DNA of 64,000 nt from Diogma glabrata (taxonomy: Eukaryota; Arthropoda; Insecta; Diptera; Cylindrotomidae): assembly GCA_963693315.1 (NCBI GenBank), contig OY856188.1, forward strand, positions 156,947,920 through 157,011,919, given 5' to 3'. This document shows, piece by piece, positions 23,640-35,781 of the stretch. The notes under the pieces are model-generated. The model saw only the letters and a list, made by a program, of their open reading frames with translations. It did no database searches and had not been told where the DNA came from. The first letter of the stretch is position 1; every line of letters begins with the position of its first letter. Position numbers and translations under genes: made by a program.

Positions 23640-24780
23640 CCCATGGAGGGATTTCAAATTTTTTCTAAAAATAGGTAAACTCAAGGGACAGGTATAAAAG
23701 GACGCTGTGTTCGATAACTGTACCGGAAGTGTGTCAAAAAAATCATTAAGTGTGTCGAAAATAGCAAATTTTCATATTTTTTGCTTAAAAACGTGAAAAT
23801 GTGAAAAAATTTTAAGTGATTACAAGTAGGAAAGTTGAATTTGGAGAAATCTTGATTGTAGGGATTGGTATGTGAGATCAAAAACTAGATTATTGCATTA
23901 GAAGTTTTTCAAAAAAATATTGTCAAGTGTGTCAAGAGAAAATTTTTATTTATTTTTTTACCCAATTTTTTGGAAAAAAATAAAATAATTATTTGTGTGA
24001 CATGAAGTTTTATTATTATTATATAGAGTTATGGTATTATAAGTTTGTCAAAAAAAGTTGTCAAGTGTGTCAAAAGAAAGATTTTTATTTATTTTTTACC
24101 CATTTTTGGGAAACAAGTAAAATTAATTATTTATATGACATGATTTTATTATTACTATTAAGCATTACGGCTTTATAAGTTTGTCAAAAAATCTTGTCAA
24201 ATGTGTCAAAAGAATGGTTTTTATTTATTTTTTTACCCAATTTTTTGGGAAAAAATAAAATTAATTATTTGTATGACATGAAATTTTATTATTATTGTAG
24301 ATAACCGCCGGAGGGATTTCAAAAACTGATTTTTCTAAAAATAGGTATACTCAAGAGAGAGGTCCGAAAGGACGCTGTGTTCAATAACTGTACCGGAAGT
24401 GTGTCAAAAAACTCATTAAGTGTTTCAAAAATAGCAAATTTTCATATTTTTGGCTTATAAAACGTTTAGGTTAAGAGATTACGAGTAGGAACATTGAGTT
24501 TGGAGAAATATTGATGGTTGAAGTTGGTATGCGAGATCAAAAACTAGATTATTGCATTAGAAGTTCGTCAAAAAAATGTTGTCAAGTGTGTCAAAAGATT
24601 GATTTTTATTTAGTTTTTAACCCAATTTTTTGGAAAAAAAATGAAATTAATTATTGGTATGACATGATTTTATTATTATTATTAAGAATTATGGCGTTAT
24701 AAGTTTGTCAAAAAAATAATATCAAGTGTGTCAAAAATAATTTCATTTATTTTTTTAGCCAATTTTTTGGAAAAAAAAAA
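23640..24780. repeat. Higher-order tandem repeat
   Basis: A header with GGAGGGATTTCAAA, GGACGCTGTGTTC and TAACTGTACCGGAAGTGTGTC occurs at 23645-23760 and again at 24308-24420. After each header come units of about 136-150 bp with TTGTCAAGTGTGTCAAAAG, ACCCAATTTTTTGG and TATGACATGA (starts near 23905, 24043, 24178; then 24563, 24705). The larger period is about 660 bp. The short ORFs are phase effects of the units. Confidence 0.85.
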
Positions 24781-24822
24781 TTTAGCTGTTTATGACGTAA
24801 ATGTAATTGAACATGTATTTGG

Positions 24823-24826
24823 ACAT
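24823..24826. repeat. Target-site duplication ACAT, left
   Basis: ACAT directly precedes the left TIR of T1 copy B and recurs after the right TIR at 27625-27628. Confidence 0.65.
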
Positions 24827-27624
24827 GAGCAATTTCACGCAAGTTCAGCAAATTTTTGGGAAATTTTGACTTGACCCCTTGTCATTTTGATTATTTTTTG
24901 TTTATAGATTCTTTCATAAATAAAAAATACAAGTTCTCTTAGAATTTTTTTTTCGACCAAGGGTCTTCACAGGGTGCCCCTCAATTTTTTGTTATTTTGT
25001 GATGTGAGTGCATTTTGACGAGCGATTGTAGAAAAACTACTGAATCGATTTTCATAAATGATCTGTCGTTGAATAGGTATTAGAACACAGTTTTTAAAAA
25101 TGGACTGTTAATTTTTTGAAATAATTTTAACGGTGTAACATAAGAATAAAACGGTGTAATTAAAGAAAAGATGGCGCTACACCTTTTTTTTTTTAACTAC
25201 ATTGAAGCTTATTTTATATCTAACAGCTTGAGAAAGTTTAGAACATGCGTTATTTTTTGTTTTAAAGATAAAATTCGTTGTGCATATAACTGTCGGGAAG
25301 AAATTTTTTATGTTAAATATCAAATATTTTATTATTAAATGATCTTTTTGAAATATTATAAAAACTATATATGTACAGTAAAGAAAATATGAGCAATTTC
25401 AGCATAAATCCACAAAAGCGCTTATGGCTATGTACATTAAATGAAGCTTATGTGGAATTTAAAAATAAGTTTTCTGATGTGAAAACAGGATTTACTAAAA
25501 TCACGTCCCTTCGACCACAAGAATGTATAAAATTATCCTAAGGAATTCATAATGTGTGCCTGTATACCATACATCAAAATATGAAACTAATGATTCAACA
25601 CTCTAAGATATCTTGGATTACTGATGCTGCTTTGATTACTTGGATTACTGATGCTGAATTATAAAACAGTAATTGAACTTGTTTTATGTGGTGAATTAAC
25701 AGAAGATTGTCATACTTTAAAGTGCAATGAATGTTCAAAAAAACTTCAACAACTGGAAGAAAGATTACTAAATGATTTTGACGTTAAAGGAATCCTTTAA
25801 GTCAAATATCAACAATGGAATACCACTGATTGATGCAATTTGGATACTTTAATAGAAACTGTAGAAGAATTTATGAAAAAATTTGTTTACCGTTTACAAA
25901 TTTTGATATCACACAACTTTATAGCAAAACAGCATTCTACGTTCATTGAGGAAAGAAAAAAAATAGAACCAGGAGAGTGCTTCGTTCAAGGGGATTTTTC
26001 TGAAAACTACGCCTTCATAATTAAGGATTCGTTGCAAGGTTATCATTATAATAATTCACAAGCTACTATTCATCCATTTGTCATTTATTTTAAAAGTGCC
26101 GCAAGTGAATATATACAGCACCGAAGTTTTATACTCATTTCGGATATAAACGATCAAAACAGTACTACAGTCCATCTTTTCATTACAAAACTTATTGAAT
26201 TCATCATAACGCATATAAATTCTAATATTAGGAAAATAATTTATAACACCGACGGTGCACCTTCTCAATACAAAAATAAACCACCATAAAAAAGACTTAA
26301 AGGTTGATGCAGAATGGCATTTTCATGCTACCAGCCTACCACCTTGCGATGGGATTGGTGGTACACTGAAGCGTGCTGCACACCGTTATAGTATGGGGAG
26401 CAGAGATATTATTGATGCATCAAAAAAACTTTTCGAATGGGCTTTAAAATGGAAATCTACCATGAACTTTGGATACGCCGATAAAAATGAATATCAATTA
26501 ACAAAAGAAAAATTACAAAATCGATATAAAAATGCGATTACTATAAGTGGAACTTAAAAATTTCATTTTTTGTACCATTAAATACTAAGACAATAATTGC
26601 AAAAATGTTTTCCAACTCAAAAGAAACTTTTGAATGTAAAATAAGTTAATAATTTTTAATAACTATATTTATTTTCTTTAACCTACATATATAATTTGTA
26701 TGATATTTTAAAAAGTTTTTTCAATAATAAAATATTTGTAATTTGATGTTAAAATACAATCTTTTACTTAATGATTCCATAATAACATAATACGAACATA
26801 ATACTTCTCCAGTCAAAAATTCCTAAATACTAAATCTATTTATACGGCTTTTTTATTTGCAGACGAGACTGTCAAATTATTTTTTATAGTAGTGATAAGT
26901 GATTACTAAAAATGATAAATATACATTTCATTTTTTTATGCCATCTAATACAAAGAAAATAATTGCAGAAGTGTTTTCCTATTCAAAAGAAACTTCTGTT
27001 TGTCTGTTTGAAACTTCTCTTTTAACAATTGTATTTATTTTATTTATTGTACTACATATATAATTTTTATGATATTTTAAAAAGTTCAATAAAATATTTG
27101 ATATTTAACATAAAAATAAATCTCTTAGTTTATAACGCCATTTTTATAATCTTCCTGCAGAACAAAAAAAAACTGATTCCCGACAGTCATATGCACAACG
27201 AATTTTATCTTTAATGTCTTAAACTTTCACAAGTTGTTAGATATAAAATAAGCTTCAATGTAGTTAAAAAAAAAAGGTGTAGCGCCATCTTTTCTTCAAT
27301 TACACCGTTTTATTCTTATATCACACCATTAAAAATTATTTCAAAAAATTAACAGTGTACATTTTTAAAAACTTTGTTCTAACTATTCAACGACATATCA
27401 TTTATGAAAATCGATTTAGTAGTTTTTCTACAATCGCTCGTCAAAATGCACTCACATCACAAAATAACAAAAAATTTAGGGGCACCCTGTGAAGACCCTG
27501 GTCGAAAAAAAAAATTCTAAGAGAACTAGTATTTTCTATTTATGAAAGACTATCTATAAAGAAAAAGTAGTCAAAATTACAAGGGGTCAAGTAAAAACGT
27601 TGTTGAATCTTTGTGAAATTGCTC
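24827..27624 (+). mobile_element. TIR transposon family T1, copy B (complete)
   Basis: A 2.8-kb element with long TIRs beginning GAGCAATTTCAC. The left TIR spans 24827 to about 25381 and the right about 27045-27624. They pair along their length, with a block around 27125-27165 present only on the right. It is flanked by 4-bp ACAT and contains one transposase-like pseudogene that starts just inside the left TIR. Copy A at 18.9-20.3 kb shares the right end. I cannot assign the superfamily by eye; long TIRs and a 4-bp duplication do not decide it. Confidence 0.85.
25389..26557 (+). pseudogene. T1 transposase-like protein, broken
   Basis: The ATG at 25389 starts MSNFSINPQKRLWLC and runs to LNEAYVEFKNKF and SLRPQECIKLS. 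An in-frame TAA follows at 25539, then GIHNVCLYTIHQNMKLM. A 17-bp duplication (TTGGATTACTGATGCTG twice, near 25615-25655) precedes a Cys-rich CHTLKCNECSKKLQQLEER. The next frame (25840) carries FVQGDFSENYAFI, HYNNSQATIHPFVIY and YNTDGAPSQYKNK; the last frame (26255) carries HHKKDLKVDAEWHFHATS and PCDGIGGTLKR. A short deletion joins the last two, removing residues between QYKN and HHK. I recall this motif order from uncharacterised arthropod and cnidarian transposon proteins. Conserved acidic residues in GDFSENY and TDGAPSQ look like DDE-type catalytic candidates, but this is inference. The copy has one stop and at least two frame changes. Confidence 0.75.
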
Positions 27625-27628
27625 ACAT
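27625..27628. repeat. Target-site duplication ACAT, right
   Basis: Matches 24823-24826. Confidence 0.65.
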
Positions 27629-27639
27629 GGAAATTTTTG

Positions 27640-28178
27640 AACATGAAAAGTTTTTGAAATATTTTTAGAATTTTGAAAAAATTTTGTATATTTGATTTTG
27701 TAATAATTTTTGCAATATTTTTAGAATTTTGGAAAAAGTTTTAATATTTGATTTTGTTAGAATGTTTGCAATATTTTTAGAATTTTGAAAGAAGAAAATA
27801 GAATTTTTGAATTTTATTTATATATTCTGAGTTTTGAAAGAGGTTTCAATTTTTGATTTTGTAACAATTTTTGGAATATTTTTAGAATTCTGAAAATTTT
27901 AAATTTTTGATTTTATTATAATTTTTGGAATTTCGAAAAAAGTTTCAATTTTTGATATTGTTCTAATGTTTGCAATATTTTTAGAATTTTGGAAAAAGTT
28001 TGAATTTTTAAGAATTTCTGGAATATTATTGCAATTTAAATAAAGTTTAAATATTGATTTTATTTTAATTTCTGGAATATTTTTAGAATTTTGAATAAAG
28101 ATTGATTTTTTTTAATTTTTACAATATTTTTGGAATTTTAAAAGAAATATGGATTTGTGATTTTGTCGTATTTTCTCG
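27640..28178. repeat. AT-rich tandem repeat, about 60-bp unit
   Basis: Degenerate units of AATATTTTTAGAATTTTG, AAAAAGTTT and ATTTTTGATTTTGT recur about nine times between the T1 right end and the large palindrome. Confidence 0.75.
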
Positions 28179-28184
28179 AAACGC

Positions 28185-30060
28185 TAAATGGAGATGTCAC
28201 CTAACTTAGCCCCGCCATTTTTAAGAAAATTAAAAACAAAGATTGTGCTGTATTGTGCTACAGTTGTGCTGGATGTGCTACTCAGAAAGAATGCCACATC
28301 ACCAATGGAAAAAAGTTGGTACGCTGAAACAATTTTCCGAGCAGAAGTTGGCCCCACCATTTTGAAAAATCTGAAAAACAAAGGTTGTCCTGTATTGTCC
28401 TCGAGTTGTGCTGGTTGTGGTATTTAGAAAAAAATTTCATATCCTTAGTGGAAAAATTTTATATCACTAAAATCATTTTTTCGAGTAAAAGTTAGCCCCG
28501 CCATTTTGGAAAAAAAGAAAAACAAAGGGTCTGCTGTACGGTGTTAGAGTTGTGCTAGTTGTGCTATTCAAGAACAAATTTGTACCACCAGCAGAATAAT
28601 TTAAACACGCTAAAACGATTTTTCGAGTTGAAGTTAGCTCCGCCATTTTGAAAAAAATTAAAAGCAAAGGTTGTGCTGTATTGTGCTAGGGTTGTGCTGG
28701 TTGTGCTACTCAGAAATAGTTGCATATTATCAATGAAAAAAAGTTGGAACGCTAAAATGACTTTTCGAGCAGAAGTTAGCCCCGCCATTTTGAAAATGAT
28801 GAAAACCAAAGGTTGTACTGTATTGTGCTCGAGTTGTGCTGGTTGTGCTACTTAGACACAAATCTCGTAACCCTAACAGAATTTTTTTACAAAGTTAGCA
28901 TCATTTTTTTCGAATAGAAGTTAGCGCCGCCATTTTGGAAGAAATCAAAAACAAAAGAAGTGCTGTATTGTGTTATAGTTGTGCTGGTTGTGCTACTGAA
29001 AAACTATCGTATCACCAACAGAAAAATTTAAACCACGCTAAAACTATTTTTCGAATGAAAGTTAGCCCCGCCATTTTGTAAAAACCAAAGAAGAAAGGTT
29101 GTGCTGTATTGTGCTACAGTTGTGCTGGATGTGCCACTCAAAAAGAATCCCATATCAACAATGAATAAAAGTTGGCACGCTAAAACGATTTTTCGAGCAG
29201 AAGGATATTTTCGAGCAGAAAGCATTCGAGCAGAAGATTGAGCAGAAGATTAAGCAGAAGTTAGCCCCGCCATTTTGAAAAAAATGAAAAACAAAGGTTT
29301 CTATGTATTGTACTCTAGTTGTGCTGGTTGTGCTACTCAGAAAGAATTGCATATAAGCAATGAATAAAAGTTAGCAGACTAAACCGATTTTTCGAGCAGA
29401 AGTTAGCCCCACCACTTATAAAAAAATAAAAAACAAAGGTTGTACTGTATTGTGCCTGAGTTGTGCTGGTTGTGCTACTCAGACAAAAATTTCGTATTCC
29501 TAACAGAAAAATTTTATAACGCTAACATCATTTCTTCAAATAGAAATTAGTCCCGCCATTTTGGAAAAAAAAACTAAATTGAGTGCTGTATTGTGTTAAA
29601 GTTGTGCGAGTTGTTCTACTCCAAAACAAATTCGTACCCACCGACGGAAAAATTTAAACACGCTAAAACGATTTTTCGAGTAGAAGTGAGCCCCGCCATT
29701 CAACAAAACATAAAAAAAGGATGTTGTGCTGTATTGTACCATAGTTGTGTTGGAGGTGCTACTCAAGAAAAATTCCATATCACCAATAAATAAATGGTGA
29801 CAGGCTAAACGATTATTCGAGCAGAAGGCTAAGCAGAAGTTAGCTCCGCCATTTGGCAAAAAAACAAAAACAAAGGCTGTGGTGTATTGTTCTATTGTTG
29901 TGCTAGTTGTGCTACTCAAAAAAAATTCCATACTACCAATGCAAAAATTTTGTATGCAAGAACTATTTTTTGATTAGAAGTTAGCCCCGTCGTTTTCGAA
30001 AAAATGAAAAACAAAAATTTTGTATATGTAGTGTTATGAAATTTTGTTTGAGCTGGCTGC
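28185..30060. repeat. Palindromic satellite, left arm (about 13 units)
   Basis: Units of about 140-150 bp repeat head to tail. Each has GCCCCGCCATTTTG, ACAAAGGTTGTGCTGTATTG, GTTGTGCTGGTTGTGCTACT, a diverged AT-rich part, CACGCTAAAACGATTTTTCG and AGCAGAAGTTA. The block GCCATTTT or a variant occurs about 13 times (near 28214, 28355, 28497, 28647, 28785, 28928, 29067, 29268, 29408, 29553, 29690, 29846, 29988). Adjacent units differ, but units at mirror positions in the right arm match closely. The 60-110 codon ORFs on both strands are repeat-phase frames with no real gene behind them. Confidence 0.9.
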
Positions 30061-30261
30061 TTAGAGATAGATTATATATACCCAATGAAAAATATTTTTA
30101 CGCTAGCATCATTTATTCTTGTGGAAATCAGTGTAATCATTAATTTATAAGTACTAATAATGTAAGTGACACCTGCAGTCCGATAGCATAAATGAGTCTT
30201 GCCTGTTTTGTATATATAAAATAAGGGAATCACAAAAATATATGATATTAAAAAAATTGTG
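30061..30261. other. Centre of the palindrome, single-copy spacer
   Basis: AT-rich sequence found only once. Together with the last two to three left units (29656-30060) it forms the unpaired centre. Confidence 0.7.
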
Positions 30262-32145
30262 TATTTTTCCGTCGGTGGGTACGAATTTGTTTTGGAGTGC
30301 ACAACTCGCACAACTTTAACACAATTCAGCACTCAATTTAGTTTTTTTTTCCCCAAAATGGCGGGGTTAACTTCTATTTGAAGATATGATGTTAGCGTTA
30401 TAAAATTTTTCTGTTAGGAATACGAAATTTTTGTCTGAGTAGCACAACCAGTACATCTTAAGCACAATACAGTACAACCTTTGTTTTTTATTTTTTTCAA
30501 AGTGGCGGGACTAACTTCTGCTCGAAAAATCGGTTTAGTCTGCAAACTTTTATTCATTGCTTATATGCAATTCTTTCTGAGTAGCACAACCAGCACAACT
30601 AGACCTTTGTTTTTCATTTTTTTCAAAATGGCGGGGCTAACTTCTGCTTTATCTTTTGTTCAATCTTCTGCTCGAATGCTTTCTGCTCGAAAATATCCTC
30701 GAAAAATGGTTTTAGCGTGGTTTAAATTATTCTGTTGGTGATACGATATTTTTTTAGTAGCACAACCAGCACAACTATAACACAATACAGCACTTCTTTT
30801 GTTTTTTATTTCTTCCAAAATGGCGGGGCTAACTTCTATTCGAAAAAAATGATGCTAACTTTGTAAAAAAATTCTGTTAGGGTTACGAAACTTTTGTCCA
30901 AGTAGCACAACCAGCACAACTCGAGCACAATACAGTACAACCTTTGGTTTTCATTTTTTTCAAAATGGTGGGGCTAACTTCTGCTCGAAAAGTCATTTTA
31001 GCGTGCCAACTTTTTTTCATTGATAATATGCAACTATTTCTGAGTAGCACAACCAGCACAACCCTAGCACAATACAGCACAACCTTTGCTTTTAATTTTG
31101 TTCAAAATGGCGGGGCTAACTTCAACTCGAAAAATCGTTTTAGCGTGTTTAAATTATTTTGCTGGTGGTACAAATTTGTTCTTGAATAGCACAACTAGCA
31201 CAACTCTAACACCGTACAGCAGACCCTTTGTTTTTCTTTTTTTCCAAAATGGCGGGGCTAACTTTTACTCGAAAATAGTATATTAAGAAACTAGTTTCAT
31301 AATCGACGATTTTATCGCACGCAATCTGTTTAGAAAACGACCCGCGCAGCGGGGAGTTTTCTAAAGGATAAGTGCGATAAAACGTCTTATGAAACGAGTT
31401 TTTTATACTATTTTTTCTATTTCGCATTTTTTGTCTTGAAATTTAAAAAATATTTTTTATGTTTTTATGTTTTAAAGAAAATTTCTAAAACTTTCAATTC
31501 AAAATAGTAAGCTCTGCGTTTCATCATATTTCTGTATATTTTTTTGTTGCAAGACTAGCTTTCATAAAATGTGTATTTTATTACAATATAGTCAATTTGA
31601 TATTTTATTATTATTGCTAATTATTTTAATTAATTAAAATATTTAACACTAATTTAGATTATTTTTTAATAATAAGATTAATTAATAAAAATAATTTTAT
31701 TTATATAATTATTCGTTTTAACTTTCACTGACGTTTGTATGACCAATGTGACCAACCTTGAAAAACAAAACTTTGCGTATCTTAATGAAGGCCATTTCGA
31801 TACGCATTTGGGAATCGAAATGGCTTTATTTTAGACGCAAAATAGAAAAAATGATTTTAGTGTTATAAAATTTTTCCACTAGGGATATGGTATTTTTTTC
31901 TAAATAGCACAACCAGCACAACTCGAGGACAATACAGGACAACCTTTGTTTTTCAGATTTTTCAAAATGGCGGGGCTAACTTCTGCTCGAAAAATTGTTT
32001 CAGCGTGCCAACTTTTTTCCATTGGTGATATGGCATTCTTTCTGAGTAGCACATCCAGCACAACTGTAGCACAATACAGCATAATCTTTGTTTTTAATTT
32101 TCTTAAAAATGGCGGGGCTAAGTTAGGTGACATTAAATGGAGAGG
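30262..32145. repeat. Palindromic satellite, right arm
   Basis: Reverse complement of 28185-29655, unit by unit. The inner end TTTTTCCGTCGGTGGGTACG (30260-30279) mirrors the left array near 29640. The outer end GTTAGGTGACAT (about 32122) mirrors ATGTCACCTAAC (about 28194). Private variants such as GTCCTGTATTGTCC (left 28388) and GGACAATACAGGAC (right) are shared. A 570-bp insertion (31276-31845) interrupts one unit. Confidence 0.9.
31276..31845. mobile_element. Insertion inside the right palindrome arm
   Basis: The left arm reads CTCGAAAAAATGATTTTAG rc-equivalent without a break (near 28467-28485), so the extra 570 bp are an insertion. AAAATAG occurs at both edges (31272-31278 and 31839-31845) as a candidate duplication. 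Inside, 31274-31301 and 31390-31415 form an imperfect hairpin around a GC-rich CCCGCGCAGCGGGG loop (about 31341), and a second inverted pair, GCCATTTCGAT/ATCGAAATGGC, lies at 31790-31822. No ORF was found. Confidence 0.65.
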
Positions 32146-33372
32146 TTTTCGAGTAGTTTGCTGATTGTATCATCTTTTCACTAAATTATGTTAATTTATG
32201 AACTGTTATAATTTTCCGGCAACGTATTGATGTTTCGTGTCAGTTATGTAATAAATTTCTAAACAGAGATAAAAAAATACTTGTACTTTAACAAAAAGTT
32301 TTATGTTTGATATACATCGCTGGCCAAAACTAAAAAAAATGTCCTCATAAAAGTGTTTTGCCGAAAACTATATCAAAATTCTTAACCCAGACCGAAGTCT
32401 TGATATCTCAGAGCCTTGAGATTTCAGCCCCTCCATATTTTTATATTAAAAATACAGTTTGTGAAAAAATTTATAAACATTTATGTTACACATTGTACAG
32501 AAACTAATTGCTTTTGATGTTTTTGACTCGTTCTCAACTTTAACATAAACATTTTTACACAAAAGAAAATTAATTTTTTTTGTAAAATATATTATGATTG
32601 GTTTTTGTTAAATGTAGAACTATGAGTTTTCATCTAACAAATGTTAGTGAGCTAAAAATGAAAAATAGAAAATAGTATTTCCAACATTTCTTAACATAAA
32701 TTGAAACAGATTGCTTAGCGAAAGACGAATTTTGATGAATCTAACTGGTTTTCGTTTGTTCTAAATTTTATTTTATTTTCTATGACTTATGAAAACGTCA
32801 TTATCGTATGTCGTTAAAATGTTGATATTCTTTAGTTAAGTTGAATATTGTTATACAAGTTTTAGTAAAACGTAGTTAAATTGGTTGTCGTTTATATAGA
32901 AGCTATTTGTACCACTTTTTGTTAAAAGCATTACTCTTTGTGGCTCAGTAAATGTAATAATGCTCAGTAAATGTATTGTATATGTATAAATTACGTATAT
33001 TGTTTATTGTAACTGTTTGTGTACACAATATTAAAGTTTATATTTATTCACTAACAATTTATATTCAACAATTTATTATTACAATAACTCGAAAACAATT
33101 TATAGTTGTTATAAGATATAAAACAATTTATTATTATAATTTTATAAAAAACGCAAATTTAGTTTATCATTATAATAATTTAAAAGCACAAGTCGGTACA
33201 ATTTTCGCGTACAAATTAATTTGAATTATTGTAAGACCGCTTACTCTGATATCGATATTATAATTAAAATTAAAATTAAACATTTTATGAGAAAGAAACA
33301 TTACAAGTAAAAACGGTTTATCATTATTTTAAATAAATTGAACAGCTGATCCATATTTGTTTCTCTCGATCC
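32146..33372. other. No gene seen
   Basis: AT-rich. The 82-codon ORF at 32976-33224 lacks recognisable features. Confidence 0.45.
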
Positions 33373-33402
33373 ATTTGTGTATGTGTTTCACACATACACA
33401 AA
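33373..33402. repeat. 30-bp perfect dyad
   Basis: ATTTGTGTATGTGT followed by ACACATACACAAAT around a 2-nt centre. It could be a protein-binding site or a chance palindrome. Confidence 0.7.
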
Positions 33403-33947
33403 TAAATATAATATAATTTGTTAGGGTCATACAAATGTAATAAACATTTATTTTGAAAATTCGCCGTTTGAGAATAAATGAATATTATAAATATTAAAAA
33501 ATAGTTTTAGCTTTTAACTGACTTGATGAATTGATAGAACCAAACCTTTTTTGTAATTTAAAATTAAGAACATTTAGAGTAATAAATTCTCTGTTTAGCC
33601 GTAAATGCCATGCAAACTAGGATTAGAATCCGAGCTAACATTCAATTAGTGCACTGAGGAGTTTATAAACAAATCTCGGAGTCCTCGGAATCGCAAGGAG
33701 TCCGCGGAGTCCGGGAATCGCAAGGTCCCGATAAGCATTAGCTGCAGGGCTAATACTCCTGCGGTATTCATTAATACAACTTTTAAAAAAAATTTAATAT
33801 CACAAAACATAAATTAAAAAAATTCTAATACAAAAAAAATGGTAGTCTCTAGAACAAACTTGTTTGGATCCAAAGACTCATATATTGTTACTCTGGAGAC
33901 CCCATTCGACGCCATCTTGTAAAAGAAGGTCTAGTAGACCGTGCAGC
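33403..33947. other. Intergenic, with a GC-richer patch
   Basis: 33680-33745 repeats GGAATCGCAAGG and GGAGTCCG words, GC-rich against the background. No ORF. Confidence 0.45.
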
Positions 33948-35054
33948 CAGTGGCGTAGCTAGCATGGGTGACACACGGGGCGGATATTGTGGTGTCACCC
34001 CAAAAATAAAAACTGTCAATAATAATAAAAAGCCGATAAACGTAATTTATAATTTTTTTTAATTAATACAACTGAGCATTATTATTAATAAGCTATATTG
34101 GGTCATTGTTGCCCGCAAGTAATTTTTAATTAATTTTAATTTGCTGAAACTCCTCTCACTCGAAGCCACGAATCCGCAAATAGTCATAAATAACTTTAGT
34201 GCGACCGTAAGATTCCGAAGAAATTCTGAATAATCCCATTCTACGATGGATTTCAAAAAGTCTAGGTACACCCAGTTAGAAACTGCAATATTGGCCGCTT
34301 TTAAATACCTCCTCAACCTTGGTATCTCTATGAGGAGTTCTGTTGCCGATACCTCATCATAAAAACTGGTAAATTTTGATACAGATAATTTCAACTCTTC
34401 ATTGTTCGCCAAAAGCTAAGTGTCTGCACAACCTCGAACAATGAAGCTAAATCTTGAACTGACTTAAGTCTAGTTCGGAGTTCAACACTGAATCGGTCAA
34501 GACATTCCAACATGTCCTTTTTAAGTTGAGCTCTCAGTTTCAGTCCAACATCAGGGGCAAACTCACCAGCCATTGCTTCTTTACGTTTTTACGATGAATT
34601 CGGCTTTCCATTGGAATGTCATAATCCTCCGATTTTTTCGCAGCAAGAATTATTGCCTCTTCTGCAATGTGACTTCGTTACGAATTGACTCTATTTTTGT
34701 AACTAATTGATCAATATTCAAGCCCTTGCTTTGCAATCCAATCTGAGCACAGATATCATTTCCCTTAGAATATCATTCCAAAACAAAAGATAGCAAAGAA
34801 ACGCAAAATTACATGCTGCATGGATAAGGTTCTGTGCAGCGCCTCTAGTGTCTACATTTTCTTGTTGATCACTTAACTTCTCAATTGCAGCCACAATCCC
34901 ATCAAAATTTTTGTCCAATACTTTTAATGCAGCATAATGAGCACTCCAATGCGTTGTTAAGAGTCTTTTAACGGTTGCTTTGTTGTGTTTAACAAGCACT
35001 TCCCTAGTCGAAGGCTAGTCGAAGCAGAAAAACATGTAAAAATGGCTTCCACTG

Positions 35055-35781
35055 TTCCGAAAAATGTACACAAGCTACATTTTGTGCAATTTAATCGCAT
35101 GGAGGGATCAGTTTTTATTAATTTGTTAATTTTTTTCTATTTTTTTGATCCACGGGTGTGACAACCCCGCGTACTCCAGTCCCTGCTATTGGCATATGAG
35201 TTAACGTGAGATATCACATACCACTGGCAATAGCAGTGAGATATCACTAGCCAAGGTGATATCTTAGTGGTGCTGGCGGATGAACTGTATTCAGTCAACG
35301 GTAGCACTCTCAATCTTAGCTAATGAATATTCCTTGATGCTGGAACGCTGTAGCTTGCTCGATGAAACGAGCCTTCATATAACTACATATCTGAGCTTTA
35401 ATCATTGAAAAATATACTGCGTCCCATAATCAGGGATTATGCCATTGGCTGGACTATTGGCAAACCAATTTTAGTTTTGTTCCTGCAAATTTGTAAAACA
35501 AATTTGCTTTTTATCTCTTATTTTATTTTTATTTTCCCTATCCTATCACGAAATATTGGCCTATGTCATATTTTATATGTGATAGGATTTATGGTTTAGT
35601 TATCCATTACTTAACAAAAAAATATTAAAAAAAAACAAAAAAAAACAGATTTGCGTCCATTAACATCCTTAGAACGCATGTTGTTGTGGGACCTTGGTCT
35701 TAAAAGGTTTTTATGTGTTGTTGTGACACATATTGTAATGCCTACTACACATCACATTTTATTAAAAAAAAAAAAAAAAAA
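35055..35781 (+). mobile_element. Dispersed repeat R1, copy 2, inserted in hAT copy 1
   Basis: hAT copy 2 reads CTTCCACTG|ACGAGTGTTGG without a break near 51720, whereas copy 1 has 727 extra bases at this place. The insert contains the R1 blocks seen at 14225-15000 and ends in an 18-bp A-run (35764-35782), with more A-rich runs near 35620. The A-tail suggests RNA-mediated insertion on the plus strand, perhaps a long SINE. No target duplication is visible. Confidence 0.75.

Noticed and set aside
28185..30060. CRISPR-like regular spacing of conserved GCCATTTTG blocks
   Set aside because: Units are about 145 bp with similarity throughout rather than short identical repeats with unique spacers, and the genome is eukaryotic.
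28184..32164. About twenty 60-110-codon ORFs on both strands with similar proteins (NGGANF, LSSTTSTT and others)
   Set aside because: They are the same repeat unit read in different phases and on both strands; codon positions show no constraint and frames stop at unit edges.
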